From Karalla daura (taxonomy: Eukaryota; Chordata; Actinopteri; Chaetodontiformes; Leiognathidae): a stretch of 64,000 bases of DNA. The notes beneath the pieces are model-generated. The model saw only the letters and a program-made list of their open reading frames with translations, searched no databases and was not told the DNA's origin. Shown one piece after another: positions 40,801-52,099 of this stretch; the first letter of the stretch is position 1; each line of letters starts with the position of its first letter. The position numbers and the translations under genes are program-made. The stretch is taken from assembly GCA_029224185.1 (NCBI GenBank), contig CM055188.1, positions 15,928,497-15,992,496 on the forward strand, written 5' to 3'.

Positions 40801-42691
40801 CTTCACTTTGTTTTGTTTATTATAGTGGCATTGATCAAAGGGGAAATTCTTGAATTATTCCACAAATGTGGAAAATCCAAACATAAATTAACAGAACTTT
40901 GTAATTAAAATGTGTGAGGTTTGAATCTGATATCATTTTCTACAAAGACACTTCTCTGGTCGTTTTTCCGAACTATGATATCAAGAAATGTGGGAACATT
41001 GTGATGATATTGCTGGTTTGAATGCCTTTGTGAATAATTAAGTGGCATCATATTACCTTAAGCGTTATCATTTTAAGTGTTTTTATTCTGAGCATTGCAG
41101 GCCATCAAAAGCTCATTGAGTCTGCTCATATTCAACTTCAGGGGATTGTTGTTGCACCGTGTAATGACAACTTTGACCCGTCCGCCATCAAAACAATAAA
41201 CTGAGAGGAACTATGAGGTCCTGAGCTGGGACAGAAAAATGGGTAAAAAACTGAAAATGCCTTGCATTTTCATGCCCTTGTGTTCTGCTGCATTTTCTTG
41301 AATTAAAGAAAAAGTTGCTGGTGATTGTTTAACAGAAGCATAAATGCTGGTAAACTTGATTTGTCGGCTTGTCTGAAGCACTCAAGTCAGGAATTGTGTT
41401 TATTCCTGCTTTCAACCTCTTAAAAGTCCACAGCAGTTTTGTTTTTTTGTTTTTTTTCAAGGCAAATAGTTTCCCATTATCCTCCTCTGTAATCCCAGTC
41501 ATGTTTTTGTTTGTGGTCCTCTGTGTGGCGCCTCACACCTACTTTATGTTGCAATGAGTGAAACAGTGCTGCTGATCCCGGTGATGGCACAAGCTGTCCT
41601 AATTTCAGAGGCTTATGTAGGGAAGGTAACAAGCTGCTTTATCCTCATTAGCATCATTACATTATGACGTGCCTCCATCTTTGTCTGTATACACTTCTCC
41701 CTCAATCTGCTTTGTTTCTCCACCTGTCATTACCCTGCTCTTTGCAGTGGAAGAGGAGTAGTCTGAAGCTGATTGAATTTGCAGGCGAAGAGTTAGAACA
41801 GTAGTAAAAGCAGTAGAGGAAATGTCAGAGCCGCACTAAGCATTTCCCAACACTAAGTTGAGCCTGAGGAGGTGCAGTTACCAAGCATTATTCAGGTGCT
41901 CTTGAGCAAAGTGTTTCACCCCAATCAGTTCAGTTCGACTAGAAGCGACAGCGCGGTTGAGATCTGCTGCTGCTGAAGTGCTCCCAGAAAAATAAATGCT
42001 TAGAAACAGAACGTAAAGAGCTGTTATCATCAGTCAGTCAGCGGTGCTACTCAGTTGCACTTTCCTGTTTTTTGCAAAGTGCAGCAATCATATCAGTGTT
42101 CATCAGAACTGGTCTCTGAAGGACAGATCCTCTTCAAAATACAGGCAGTTGTTTCAGATAGTGATTTTTTTATTATTTTTGGAGGAGTGCGTGGCTCTGT
42201 TCACTTTACTATTCATAATAAAAAGCAAACAAGAGAGTTACCACTTCACTGGTACAATAGTTCAACAGTTTTATGCCTAATAGTCCAGTTGCGGGTCAAG
42301 GCACTTTCACCAACGCTAATGTCTGATGCGTGGCACGAGGATCTCTGTCAGGTCACATAACGTGTTTTAGCTGTGACATGTGACAAAACACCTGTGTGCC
42401 TTAAACGATTGGGTCCACAGTCAGTATCGATCTTTTTTTCAACTTAGGGCAAGAAAATAGGCAAATTGTACATTTTATTACAGCATGCAAAACAACTTTT
42501 AACTCCAACATCATTGTAAAGAAAATTTAATATTCATCCTCACTAAATACAAACAAGTGAATTCAAAACAAATTTTGATTATTTATAACAATTCTATTGG
42601 ATGAAATAATCTTGTAAATGTGTATGATAATGACGTAAAGACGTAATTTACATTAAAGCCCCAGGTGGTAATTTCTGTAGTTGTTGCACAG
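37881..42691. other. Non-coding stretch, nothing recognised
   Basis: Nearly 5 kb of AT-leaning unique sequence with A/T homopolymers (for example around 38825-38838). A GC-elevated patch at about 38140-38400 may be a further non-coding element. No open frame has exon-like context. Confidence 0.42.
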
Positions 42692-42711
42692 AAAAAAAAA
42701 AAAAAAAAAAA
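42692..42711. repeat. Poly(A)20 tract
   Basis: Twenty consecutive A residues after CACAG. I see no target-site duplication or upstream repeat body that would mark a retroposed element, so I treat it as a simple homopolymer. Confidence 0.9.
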
Positions 42712-42739
42712 CTCTCACAACCCTGGATATAAACAGCTC

Positions 42740-43125
42740 ACTCAGCCGGATCACTTTCACAGCACGGGGACAGCCAAGAAAAGCCTTAAACCTCTGCGAT
42801 GTTTTTATAGTCAAAGCTGAACTTAAGCTAAACGGGGACGCCACCTGTCATAAGGAGCCATTAGTGGGAAATCCCATTACCAGTAATCCTATAGGCCCAG
42901 TGGTGAGAGCGCAGCAAGTAGTCTCTGGCTTCCACCTCTCTCACAGCTCGCTCCACCTGGCATCCCCAACAGCCGCACATCCTTCGTCGTGGTGACAGGC
43001 CTGCAAGTGCCAAGGTTAGAAGGGGGCACGACCCCTGGCAGACTTCCTCCCAGGTGGATAGGCAGGCTTGCTCGGGATATTAATGCCGCTCCATGCCAGA
43101 TGCAGTTTACAATCACAACAGTAAG
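42740..43125. promoter_or_regulatory. Candidate conserved non-coding element
   Basis: GC-elevated unique sequence with paired ATTA-type sites (CCATTAGTGGG, CCCATTACC) and GGGATATTAATG (an OTX/homeobox-like pair). An ACA/GTAAGT donor-like string lies at its end (about 43121), but no matching exon is convincing. Interpretation is inference from composition. Confidence 0.3.
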
Positions 43126-43832
43126 TCTCATCCTGCTTTTCCTCACAAATAATAATGTGCTCGCTCGGTTCAACTTCCCTGCATTGTCAGCTCTCGGGGT
43201 GTGTGCTCAGCTGTCAGCTTGTTTTTTCCAGTCAGTTGTGACAGTTTAGACAATGTGTGAGATCATGACATGATGAATCTTAGCAAAGAAGTTGCTGAAG
43301 GACTTTCATATCAATGCTGTGCTGTTGTGTTAACTGCTGGACCCATGTGGTCCTCAGTAAACAGAACAAAAAAAAACAGACCTCAATTCTTGTTTTTGTA
43401 GCATCTAAGTGCCAGTCTGTAGCCTGGAAATTAGAACCTGACAAAGGCTAAAAGTTGTCTGATGTGGAGCAGATGTGCTTGCAACATCATTCCAGTGCAA
43501 GAATCAAGTGGACACTTGAGAGTTACAGTGTTAGTGTAATGTGTCCTTTTCAACCTGATGGTGGTACTAAACGAAAAAGTCAATATGTACAAAACTTTTT
43601 GAAGCCTAATAATTGTTGAGATATTTGAATCTGAACAAAAGTGATGGACTTGCACACTGCCATATAGAGAAAAACAAATGTCTGTGCACAGATTCTCACT
43701 CAGTCTCATACATTACATCATTACACCTTGAAATAACTTTGCCACTGGCAGTCCCTGTGTGTAACTTGTCAATGTTTGGGTTAGAGTGAAAAAAAAAATA
43801 AACCATGTCAATAATAAAGCACACTGTCAAAG

Positions 43833-43946
43833 TTAAGCTTGCTGAGAACAAAAGTGCTTAAGCTTGCTGAGAACCAAAATATTGGTTAGTTTTTTCACCG
43901 CGCACTTGAATATAATGTGTCTTATCAAAAAACTAACCAATATTTT
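43833..43946. repeat. Direct repeat followed by a perfect 20-bp inverted repeat
   Basis: TTAAGCTTGCTGAGAAC occurs twice (43833-43849 and 43858-43874, 25-nt period). Two nucleotides later begins one arm of a perfect inverted repeat: 43876-43895 pairs fully with 43927-43946, around a 31-nt loop. The arms are A/T-rich with a GGTTAG core. It could fold as a hairpin in DNA or RNA. The layout could be the end of a small foldback element or a locally formed palindrome. I see no target-site duplication. Confidence 0.85.
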
Positions 43947-44370
43947 ATGTGAAAACTTAAATGTCTGAAACCCTGCAGTCAATCTGACGGCCAGACCTTC
44001 TGATCCAGAAGAATAGCAGGGTAAACCTGAGCCTGATATATACAAACTTTGTTTTTCTTTATGCTGGTGCTTGTCAATCACACCTGTAATTTTTCCTTCC
44101 TGTATGTAATTTTTGCTTGACTACTAAAGAAACTCGCTCAACTCACCTCTCGTTTTCCCTGCTCATCCCAGTAATTACCACACCTTTACACATGGGGTTA
44201 AAACAATGAGACAGGCTGTAGGTGAAATGACTGAATTAAAAACCCTGCACACTCTCGGGATTTCACCGATGTGCTGCATCTCCTGTTTTAAAGGGCTCAG
44301 TGCAGAGACAAACCTTGACCTTGCAGTGTTGCTGGCTGAGGCTAGGACTCACTAGGCTGCATCAGGCTGG

Positions 44371-44393
44371 ACACACACACACACACACACACA
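44371..44393. repeat. (AC)11 microsatellite
   Basis: Eleven AC units immediately upstream of a purine-rich, GC-elevated stretch. Plain simple repeat. Confidence 0.95.
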
Positions 44394-44394
44394 T

Positions 44395-44598
44395 TTACAC
44401 ACAACTCCACTGAGAGGGAGGGCAGAGGCATGGAAGAGGGGAGGGGCCGAGAGAGTCGTGTGGAGAGAGTGACGGCGGAGGGTGGGGGTGGAGAGGAGGG
44501 GGCTGTGGAGAGGCTCAGAGCACAGCAGGCAGAGAGGGAGAGGGTGGAGAGGGCCTGCCTCTTTCTCTCTCTTAAAAGCTGGAGGTGAATGAACGAGG
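44395..44598 (+). promoter_or_regulatory. Promoter-like purine-rich, G-run region
   Basis: About 200 nt dominated by G and A on the plus strand, with repeated G runs (GAGGGTGGGGGTGG followed by GAGGAGGGGG near 44478-44510), which could form a G-quadruplex. A TTAAAA string near 44571-44576 sits 23 nt before a start codon in good context. GC-rich, G-run, TATA-weak DNA directly upstream of a candidate first exon fits a vertebrate promoter or 5' UTR. There is no direct evidence of transcription. Confidence 0.3.
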
Positions 44599-44745
44599 AT
44601 GGTCCCTCGCTTTCCTCCTTCCAGTGTGGACTCAGCGGCGGGCTGCTCACTGCCTCTCTCTGTCGGTAGGGCTGCTGCTTTCCTTTCTCATGTGTCTGGG
44701 CTTTTATTTTTAAAAATGTCACCTGCCTTAACATCCTGCATGAAA
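44599..44745 (+). CDS. Candidate first coding exon, 49 codons
   Basis: The ATG at 44599 has a favourable vertebrate start context (A at -3, G at +4). The frame stays open for exactly 49 codons to a strong donor, AAA/GTGAGT, at 44746, so the exon would end in phase 0. The peptide starts MVPRFPPSS and contains a hydrophobic AAAFLSHVSGLLFL stretch, a little like a signal anchor. I do not recognise the family. The donor is followed by a TG-rich tract, so the GTGAGT could simply be part of that repeat, which lowers confidence. A weaker alternative donor lies near 44666. Confidence 0.28.
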
Positions 44746-44749
44746 GTGA

Positions 44750-44800
44750 GTGTGTGTGTGTGTGAATGTGTGAGTGAGTGTGCGTGTGTGTGTGTGAGAG
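44750..44800. repeat. Imperfect TG/TGAG simple repeat
   Basis: TG units mixed with GA steps. It begins within the candidate donor site of the preceding exon candidate, which weakens that call. Confidence 0.9.
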
Positions 44801-44897
44801 TGCTACGGGCTGTTACACACTCTGTTTACACCCACTGCTCAGGCAGGTGTCTGGCAGAGACAACCGCTGCAGCAGCTGCACTGGTATGTCCACCCTC

Positions 44898-44898
<1 letters not shown>

Positions 44899-44934
<36 letters not shown>
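44899..44934. repeat. Poly(C)36 tract
   Basis: Thirty-six consecutive C residues (36 G on the other strand), then several degenerate ACCCTC/ACCACC repeats. Homopolymers of C this long are rare in vertebrate DNA. The minus strand could form G-quadruplexes and the plus strand i-motif structures. The proline and glycine runs in overlapping open frames are artefacts of this tract. Exact length in the real genome may differ because such tracts sequence poorly. Confidence 0.95.
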
Positions 44935-45216
44935 ACCCTCACCACCCTCACTGCCCTCATCACCCTCAACTGCCCGTCCGTCTCCCCCCCTCCAGTTTCT
45001 CTCTTGTAGTCTGATGTCATGGCAGCTGATGCGCTGGAGGACAACCGCAAGCTCACTCATAAAGCAGGGGCCGAGGGGATGTTTCAACTTTCTCAGACAG
45101 TGCCCGGACTGTTGTTGTCCTCTCTGCCCCCCCCCCCCCTCCCCTTCCACCCCTCCCCTCCTATCTCCTGCTGTATCATCCAAGCAGCTCTGCAGACTGG
45201 GTGACTTTCATTGATT
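44935..45216. other. C-rich stretch, possibly transcribed, unassigned
   Basis: This stretch continues the GC-rich area, with a second C13 run at 45127-45139 and CT-rich sequence. A frame starting with ATG at 45019 begins MAADALEDNRK, but it is interrupted by the C run and ends without a splice site. It may be 5' UTR or regulatory DNA; nothing is firm. Confidence 0.3.
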
Positions 45217-45287
45217 GTTTTTGTTTTGTTTTGTTATATTTTTGTTGTTCCTTTAGTGTTTTTCCATTTTGTTTTGTTTTGTTTTGC
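45217..45287. repeat. (GTTTT)n-type pentanucleotide patches
   Basis: Two short GTTTT arrays (45217-45236 and 45264-45286) separated by T-rich sequence. They mirror the CAAAA array at 48.6 kb on the other strand, as is common for simple A/T repeats. Confidence 0.85.
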
Positions 45288-47599
45288 TGCATCCCATTTC
45301 CTTGAGATTGCTGAGTAGAAGATGGCACTGTGACCAGTTCCTATCGATCCCTTACGCAGACCCAGGAATAGTTCACCACATCAGGCCACTCTCTGCTGAC
45401 CGAGACAAAATTCCACCTACAAAGTGGACGGGCTCCGGTGGTACACTCGCCCCATTACTGCAAATGAGGTTGAGGGTCGCCAGCTTTTGCTCCTACACCT
45501 TACTGTGTTTCTCTTCACAGTGCATATCTTAATACAGTTTAATAGGTTTTAGCAAAGTACACATTAATTCATCAATAATGAGTTTGGGGCTGGGGCCTGC
45601 GGTGCAGGATTATGTGTGACTTGTGTGATCTTGGTGAATATAATTCCCCCTCAGAGGCTGGATCTGTTTTTTCTCTCTCTCTCTCTCCCTCTCTCTCGCT
45701 CTTTTTTTTCAGTTCTTGGTTGATGTCCTCGGGGGCAGGATTTTCAGGTTGGGTAGATTATACAGCATTAAGCTTGGTATCAGATAATTCTACAATGATG
45801 AAATCCTCTGTGGTGGTGAATTAAAAAGGACTGAGCGCTCTGCTGTTGTTGTTTCGTGCTCACAGGAACTAATGTATAGCTCACTGAATGTACCTTCTTT
45901 TTGGTGATTTTAGGTTCTGTATATCACAGCTGTTGGGACTAAAGAAATTTGTTTTCTTGTCCAGCATTTACCAAAGCACTTCCTGCTGGCTTTGAACCTG
46001 CAGCTCTGCCTTCCTCAGCAAAACAAAACTGATGATGCAAAAAGTGTTTAGAAAGGATAACACCTCCAAATCTCTGCTGGAGGAGCTTTTTTTTCACCAC
46101 CAGAGAAGTGCACTGAAGCATTTAGGCTATTTTAATGCAAAATACATCAGCATGTGTTAAATAAATCATGGGCCCATCAGAGGAGTTTTCAGGAGCAGCG
46201 TTCAGGGAGGGAGCCAGGAAGCTGTGACAAACGTCTGATGAGTCATCTTGCTCTCCATTTCAAAGGCAGCAGGTAGAGCTCAGATGCCTGGACAGAGAGC
46301 AATCATACATTATCAAACAAAGGAGTCCACTCCACTCCTGGATTATGATTGGGCTGAGTTTGCTGAGGTTGCATGCAATGCAAAGTAAAAAGAAAGAAAA
46401 AAAAAAAAAAAAGGATTCCGATATCACTTGACGTTTGTTTTTATGTTCACATTGAATTATTGTTTTTGGAGTTGAATTCGATGGGGCACAGAGAATGAGC
46501 AGTTGGGCTGTTATCCCACATATGCTCAGTGTTGGGGGATAATAATGTGAGATTTGTTTCTGAGGATTTAGAGAATATGAGCATCGCTTCAGGCTTAATT
46601 TAGGAAAACTTAACTTGGAAAGGCTGCAGTCTATCCAATCTGTGTTACTTAGGTCTAACAAAGTCAGTATCCTCATCAAAAAATCAGATGCATCAGGCCT
46701 CATAAATAATCTATCCAAGTTCTCAGTGATAGTGTCCAGCAATATGCCGTACTTACTATGGGCATCATCCGTACTGCAGCATTCTTTCCATCTGACCACT
46801 TAACAAATTGGATGTGAATGTTATTTCACAGCTGATACAGGACCAGGGCCTCTGCCTCCCTATGCCCAGTCATGTGATGCACAGTTCAGCTAGTGTGCAG
46901 AGTGGATTAGAGGCTGTTTCTGCATGTCCAGCACTGACCCACAGGGTCTCTAGGATTGGTGTCAACAGGTTGTCATAAGGTCCAGTAGCATGTGGCACGG
47001 AAAAGCTGCAGAGTAATAATCTGCTGGTGCCCATTCTGTCTCTTTCCATTATTTCCACTGGTAAAGCTCTTCCACTTAGGCATTTTTTTTGGAGATAATC
47101 TGTAGAAGCTGTAATGTGTGAATGTTCTTGACTGTTACAACAGGACAGCAGCTTCTAAAGCATGACAGCACTAAATAGTTTGATATGTTATTTCAGGCGT
47201 TGGCTGTCGTGAAAATTACACTAATTTACTCAACTCATTCCTAGGGGATTAACTCTCATACTGTAATTGTGGGGTAACTTAAAAGAGAAACGATTTAAAC
47301 CTTTCTGAGCTATTTTGAAAGTTTAATGTTGGTCAGTAAAGGCTGAAAAACACATTTCCTTTAGAAGATAATCATTTTAGCCTCTGACTGAGGACACGGG
47401 ACACTCATAGCTGCACCTACTGGCTAATAGCAACTCTCAGTATAGAAATACAGTACAAGTTGTGGCAAATGATAATGCTGCAGTGCGAATTGACAAGCCA
47501 TCACTAAAAGTCATTCATGTGAACCTGCGTGTGATCGATAACAGACAGTGCACAAAATCATATTTCCCAAACAGCAATTTACATCTTTTTGTGCAGCTG
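45288..47599. other. Non-coding stretch with CT tract, poly(A) and one long open frame
   Basis: A CT-rich tract lies at 45671-45710 and A16 at 46397-46412. The minus strand is open for 179 codons over 46260-46799, the longest frame in the window, but it spans the A16 tract (giving a Phe run) and has no recognisable domain or splice context. I treat it as chance or an unrecognised repeat relic. Confidence 0.4.
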
Positions 47600-47850
47600 T
47601 GCTTCGGGGATGTGACTCGGTGTCCCATGGGACGGAGAGGTGTGGTTTAATCCCAGCCTGCATGTCTAAGTATCTCAACGCCACTGATGTTGTCAGTGTA
47701 CAAGTGAATGTGAATGGTTAAAGCTACTGGTTAAGCAGGTGCACTGTGTAATGCGTCCTCTGCCACCAGTGTATGAGTTGGTGAATGAGATTTTCATCTG
47801 TAAAAGTTCTTTGCATGGTCATGAAGACTAGAAAAGTGCTCAGTGAGAAC
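47600..47850 (+). mobile_element. SINE-like dispersed repeat with tRNA-like head
   Basis: The head carries GGTTTAATCCCAG, like a tRNA B box, preceded by sequence resembling an A box region. The body has CCTGCATGTCTAAGTAT, GCCACCAGTGTATGAG and a tail with GTAAAAGTTCTTTGCATGGTC then AAGACTAGAAAAGTGCT, the diverged form of a tail (GTAAAGCGCTTTGAGTGGTC, AGACTAGAAAAGCGCT) that I know from many fish genomes. Such elements are transcribed by RNA polymerase III and copied by a partner LINE. This copy is diverged and lacks the final TATAAAT segment. The 23.0-kb tail belongs to a related family. Confidence 0.6.
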
Positions 47851-48595
47851 TTGCCCAATTTCCATATTCAGAGTTTCCAAACTCTGCCTTCTGCTTTTCG
47901 CTGCTTCAGTAGAAAAAAAAGAGGCTTAAAATTACAGTGAAAACCAACCTTTTTGATTAACAGAAAACTCATCTGGGCTTTCTTAAAAGCACAGTATGTA
48001 GCACAGAAGAGGTGTTGTGCACAAGGTTTTGCAGTTAAAGCTGGAGGTTTTTCCACATGAGGTGAAGGCTTCTGTTTGAAGCCAGATGATCCATGCTGAT
48101 CATTGCCTTTCCATGTGTTCCTATTCAAGAAAAATACTACCAGTGCATGTTAAGGCGAGCACCTTCCAAACACTGGAATGTGAATCAAAAAGATTTCTTT
48201 CTGTCAATTCAGTTTGATTTGATCCCCAAAGCAATATTTTTTTCAAGTGTGCTCTATAATGTTCTCCTACTGGGCTGGTGTACTACCAGGGGCAAATCCA
48301 GGTTGTCACACAACTGTAGATAAAACCAGTACAAGAGCTCAAAATGAGAAAAACCATTACTATGTAATCCCCACCCACCTGGTGCCAAACAAACACGACT
48401 TGTAATTGCAGAACAATGTATAATCTTTGAATAATTATGGCAATGTTTTATTAAATGTGTGTACTACATATGTAACATGGATTTAGTTTGAAAAATGATT
48501 GTGTTACCAGGTAGAAGATAGAGGTGGAGATTTTATACTATGTGGCACAGAGCTGTGTGAGTAGTCCATAAATTACAGTTGTATATTGCTTTATA
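47851..48595. other. Non-coding stretch, nothing recognised
   Basis: AT-leaning unique sequence. The minus-strand frame 47868-48128 lacks splice context. Confidence 0.45.
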
Positions 48596-48627
48596 GCAAA
48601 CAAAACAAAACAAAACAAAACAAAAAT
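48596..48627. repeat. (CAAAA)n pentanucleotide repeat
   Basis: Five to six CAAAA units in a row. Simple A-rich repeat, with no upstream SINE body visible. Confidence 0.93.
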
Positions 48628-51600
48628 ACCATCATTATGTTACATATATGATTTCTGGTGTAATGGTAATTGGTGTTAGGGATAATATGCCCTCATTAGT
48701 GAGACCAGCAGGTGGCGCCTCAGCAGAGACTGCATTAACTGGAGGCTTTTAAGGGTCCCAAGCTGTCAAGATTTCTGTCTAAGCTGTGTTTGTGTATGCG
48801 CCTGTGTATGTGTAATAAGCTGTACTAAAGCTTGTCCCATCTAAAGAGATGCCCCGTGAAGAACAGCAGCTCCAGATTGACCAGCTGACCAGACTAGATC
48901 CATGACTTCTTGGAGGATATGAAGAGTATGTATGACAAATCTAAATGGCTGCAGTCTAGTGATGTTTACATTTAAGTGGAAGTCTTTTTCCAAAGAAACC
49001 CAGAGGGAGGGAGACACTGAGATGGGGGAGTGGCCCTACCTGGAAATGATGTTAACACGACAAGCCCTGTCAGGTTGCTCTTGTCAGAATATCAGATGGA
49101 ACATTTATCCCCTCAGGACAAATGAACTTCTGTAGAAAAAGCATTATTGTCTATGGAATATTTCATTTGAGGGATATATAAAAACAAAACAAAACTAATA
49201 ATAATACAAATTTTCCACTAAATGTTTTCCATCTCTCATTGCTGCTCTGAGGTTGTTGGCTCGGTTTTGATAGAAACATCGATTGCTCACCTAAAACAAA
49301 ACGCTAAATGATAAGAAATAAAAGCACCCTCAAATGAACCATGTGGAGAAAAATGCCTCAAAATGGAGACAGAAAGGCCCATCCCTGTGCTCCTTGATGT
49401 ACTGTTCACATCCTCAGATTTAAAAACAATTCCCAAGGCTTCCTTTTCACAACATCCATATTTTTCTTAGCTGGGGGAAATAACTTCTGCTGAGTGTCCA
49501 AATCATATTTCACTGGAATGGAAAGTTGCTGAGACTTTACTGTTCTTCCCAGATATAAATGAAACTGATCTTTCCAACTGTGCTGAGGTTGTATATTCGA
49601 GGTCGTCCAGGGTTACTTCCCACACTGATGGAGCATGTTAACATTCCTGACTGTAAGGGTGAAGCACGTACTGTACTTGTCCTCTCATCCATTTAATAAT
49701 CCTGTAAGTGATGGTCAGAAAAATAAAGCATGAGAGTGTTTAGGCTTCTTTTCCTGGAAAAGCAGCACAAACAACATCTAAAACACCCTGTGGAATAACT
49801 CCATTTGCTTTTCATTTACTACCTTGGCAACGTGTGGTTGTTTCGCACACCAGCCCGACTGGCATGTTTGAACACTACCCTCACCACCCTTGTTTGCAGA
49901 GATTTCTCATGTTTTTGGTGGTTTAACTGAGGAATTTTGTTGGAAGGTGAGGATATATTAAGCAAGCTGACACACGTCTCCACAGCAGATCAGGAGAGCC
50001 TCTCAGTGGAGAAATGTGGAGGAAGTATTGGTTCAAAAGGTTAGCACAGGTCACATCTGAAGAGGAAGTGTTCAAGGAGAGGAAAATGGATCCCATGGGG
50101 CAGGAAGAGTCAACCAGCGGTCTCATCTTCGCACAGAAAAGGAATATAGCAAGGATGTTTCATGGCTTCTGCTTTTCAAGCCTAAGAACAGATCAGAAGG
50201 ATTCAGTCTAAATCTTCCTATTCAGAGTTTGCTGTCTTTTTAGTGTATTTTTAGGCCGCAGTATAACCTTCATGCTGGTATACATAAGGATTACTTTGAA
50301 CTTGTCTGAGTTGCCCATAAAGACCTCTATTGACAGCTCTGCCAGATGGAGCCCAGAAGAAGTCTCATTACAAATGCTGCTTGGACCTACAGGACAGGAT
50401 ACACTTGACGACATTGATCAGAAATGCAAATTCAGTCTTTCTTGCTTAACAACATTTTAAGACTGTCAAGCACGATTTAAGGCAGCTATTTCTAAGCCCA
50501 CATCAGCAAATTTATGGGCAGTAAATTATGCAGATTGATTTCAGCATATGGCGTCGAACTATTTTTGAAGCAATATGGATAATACTCAATAGGAAATAAA
50601 TGGGAGTCATATGATCATGCTAAACCATTAGTTTTATGAGATTGTGTAATGGCTTCTAAAGTGTTGGTTGATAATCCCTGAGGGTTGGAGCTAGAGAGAC
50701 TCCACTGGAAAGTAAGAGTGAGCAGTTCCAGTCTTGAGTTCACTAATGACCCTGGGGGCAAACAAAGCACAATGAGCTAAAAATTACATATTTTGAAGAA
50801 TGAAGTCAACTTCTGAGAGTAGAACACGAGGTAAAGTGCAGAAAACTGCAACAAAATCTGTCTGCTAGCCTTTTTGTGTGGTAATCACCTTCCTTTGTGG
50901 TAATATAACCCCCTTCTCCACTCAACGTAACTGCCTACATTGGCTGAAAAGTCATGGAAATAGATTGTTCAATTGAGCTTTAAAATGAACTAAAGTGAAA
51001 AAAGGACTCTGAAGGCTTCAAAAAGCTGACAATATCTATCAATACTTCAGTTTAGAAGTGAAGCTATAATTCACTGCTGCTTTGTCATAACAATTGAAAC
51101 GCACACGTAAAAAAAGTAATCGGCAGAAGTTGTTTTCAACAGTTTTGAGTACTAGTATTGTGAGGGATTTTTCTTTTTCTTTCTTTTTTTGGTTCAAACT
51201 GACCAGCACAAACTAAAAGAGCTTTTATTGCAATCAAGATGGAAGAAGAATGCATTTGAGCAGGCTGGCTCTATTGATTATCAATGCTTAGATGTATAAA
51301 TGGAGACTTCTGAATCTTCTGAATCATGTGGCCATTTCTCATAGACTCATGAACACAGATTATTTTATTATTTTCCATATCTCAGGAGGAATCCATCACA
51401 GGACTACTTTTCCCTACTTCCTCAAGCTCACTGTCAGTCGACAGGACAACTGTGTGGCCTGTCTCACGCGTCCAGAGGTGCAATTTTAGACTGGTTACGT
51501 GATAGTGTGTTTCTCAGATAATAAAACAGAGAGCTGTCAGATGACAAATGACAGTCGGATTGATACAGCAACCGGAAGAGAGAAAATTACAGGAGAAAAC

Positions 51601-51639
51601 AGGAGGCATAGAGTTTCAGTTTTAGGAGGGTGCCATTGG
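48628..51639. other. Non-coding stretch, nothing recognised
   Basis: About 3 kb of AT-leaning unique sequence. Short open frames occur on both strands without splice or domain support. Confidence 0.45.
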
Positions 51640-52099
51640 AAGCCAAAAATAATCTCCAATCAGCCAGTGTAATCATGTGTGTCACACCAGGCTGCCACTC
51701 CCTTCCCCTGACAGGCAGGCACACACAGCCAGCACAAGGCAGCCACACAACCTTTCTTCCATTTCAGCCTCTGAGCTCTCCTTGGCAGAGGTGAAAACTC
51801 CAGGCAGGAGGGCAGGAGTACATGCAGGAAAGAGAAAGGCTGCCCTTATTGCAGATGCCAGGATCAACAGCAGGCAGAACTAGTGTGTAGACAGAGGTGC
51901 TGCCTGTCCTTCAATAGCCTTAGTGTGTGTTCTACATGCCACAGAGGGGGGGGGGAGGCCAGGACACAGGCTGGCAGAGCAGAGCCAGGCTGGGTGGTGC
52001 CTACTCGCCACACCAACCAGAGCCAGTTCTGTGCTGCTCTGGAAGTCCACCAGTCTGAGACAGAGGATCTCTCCTCTTGCTGCCTAGTTTGGACATCTT
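51640..52099. promoter_or_regulatory. Candidate promoter or 5' UTR region
   Basis: GC-elevated sequence that begins with a CCAAT motif near 51657, carries a G10 run near 51946-51955, and leads towards a potential start exon at 52187. Overlapping open frames on both strands have no domains. It could be a TATA-less promoter or simply a conserved non-coding block. Confidence 0.25.

Noticed and set aside
44599..45183. Proline- and glycine-run open frames
   Set aside because: Beyond position 44745 they are caused by the C36 and C13 runs and overlap on both strands. Only the first 49 codons at 44599-44745 are kept as a weak exon candidate.
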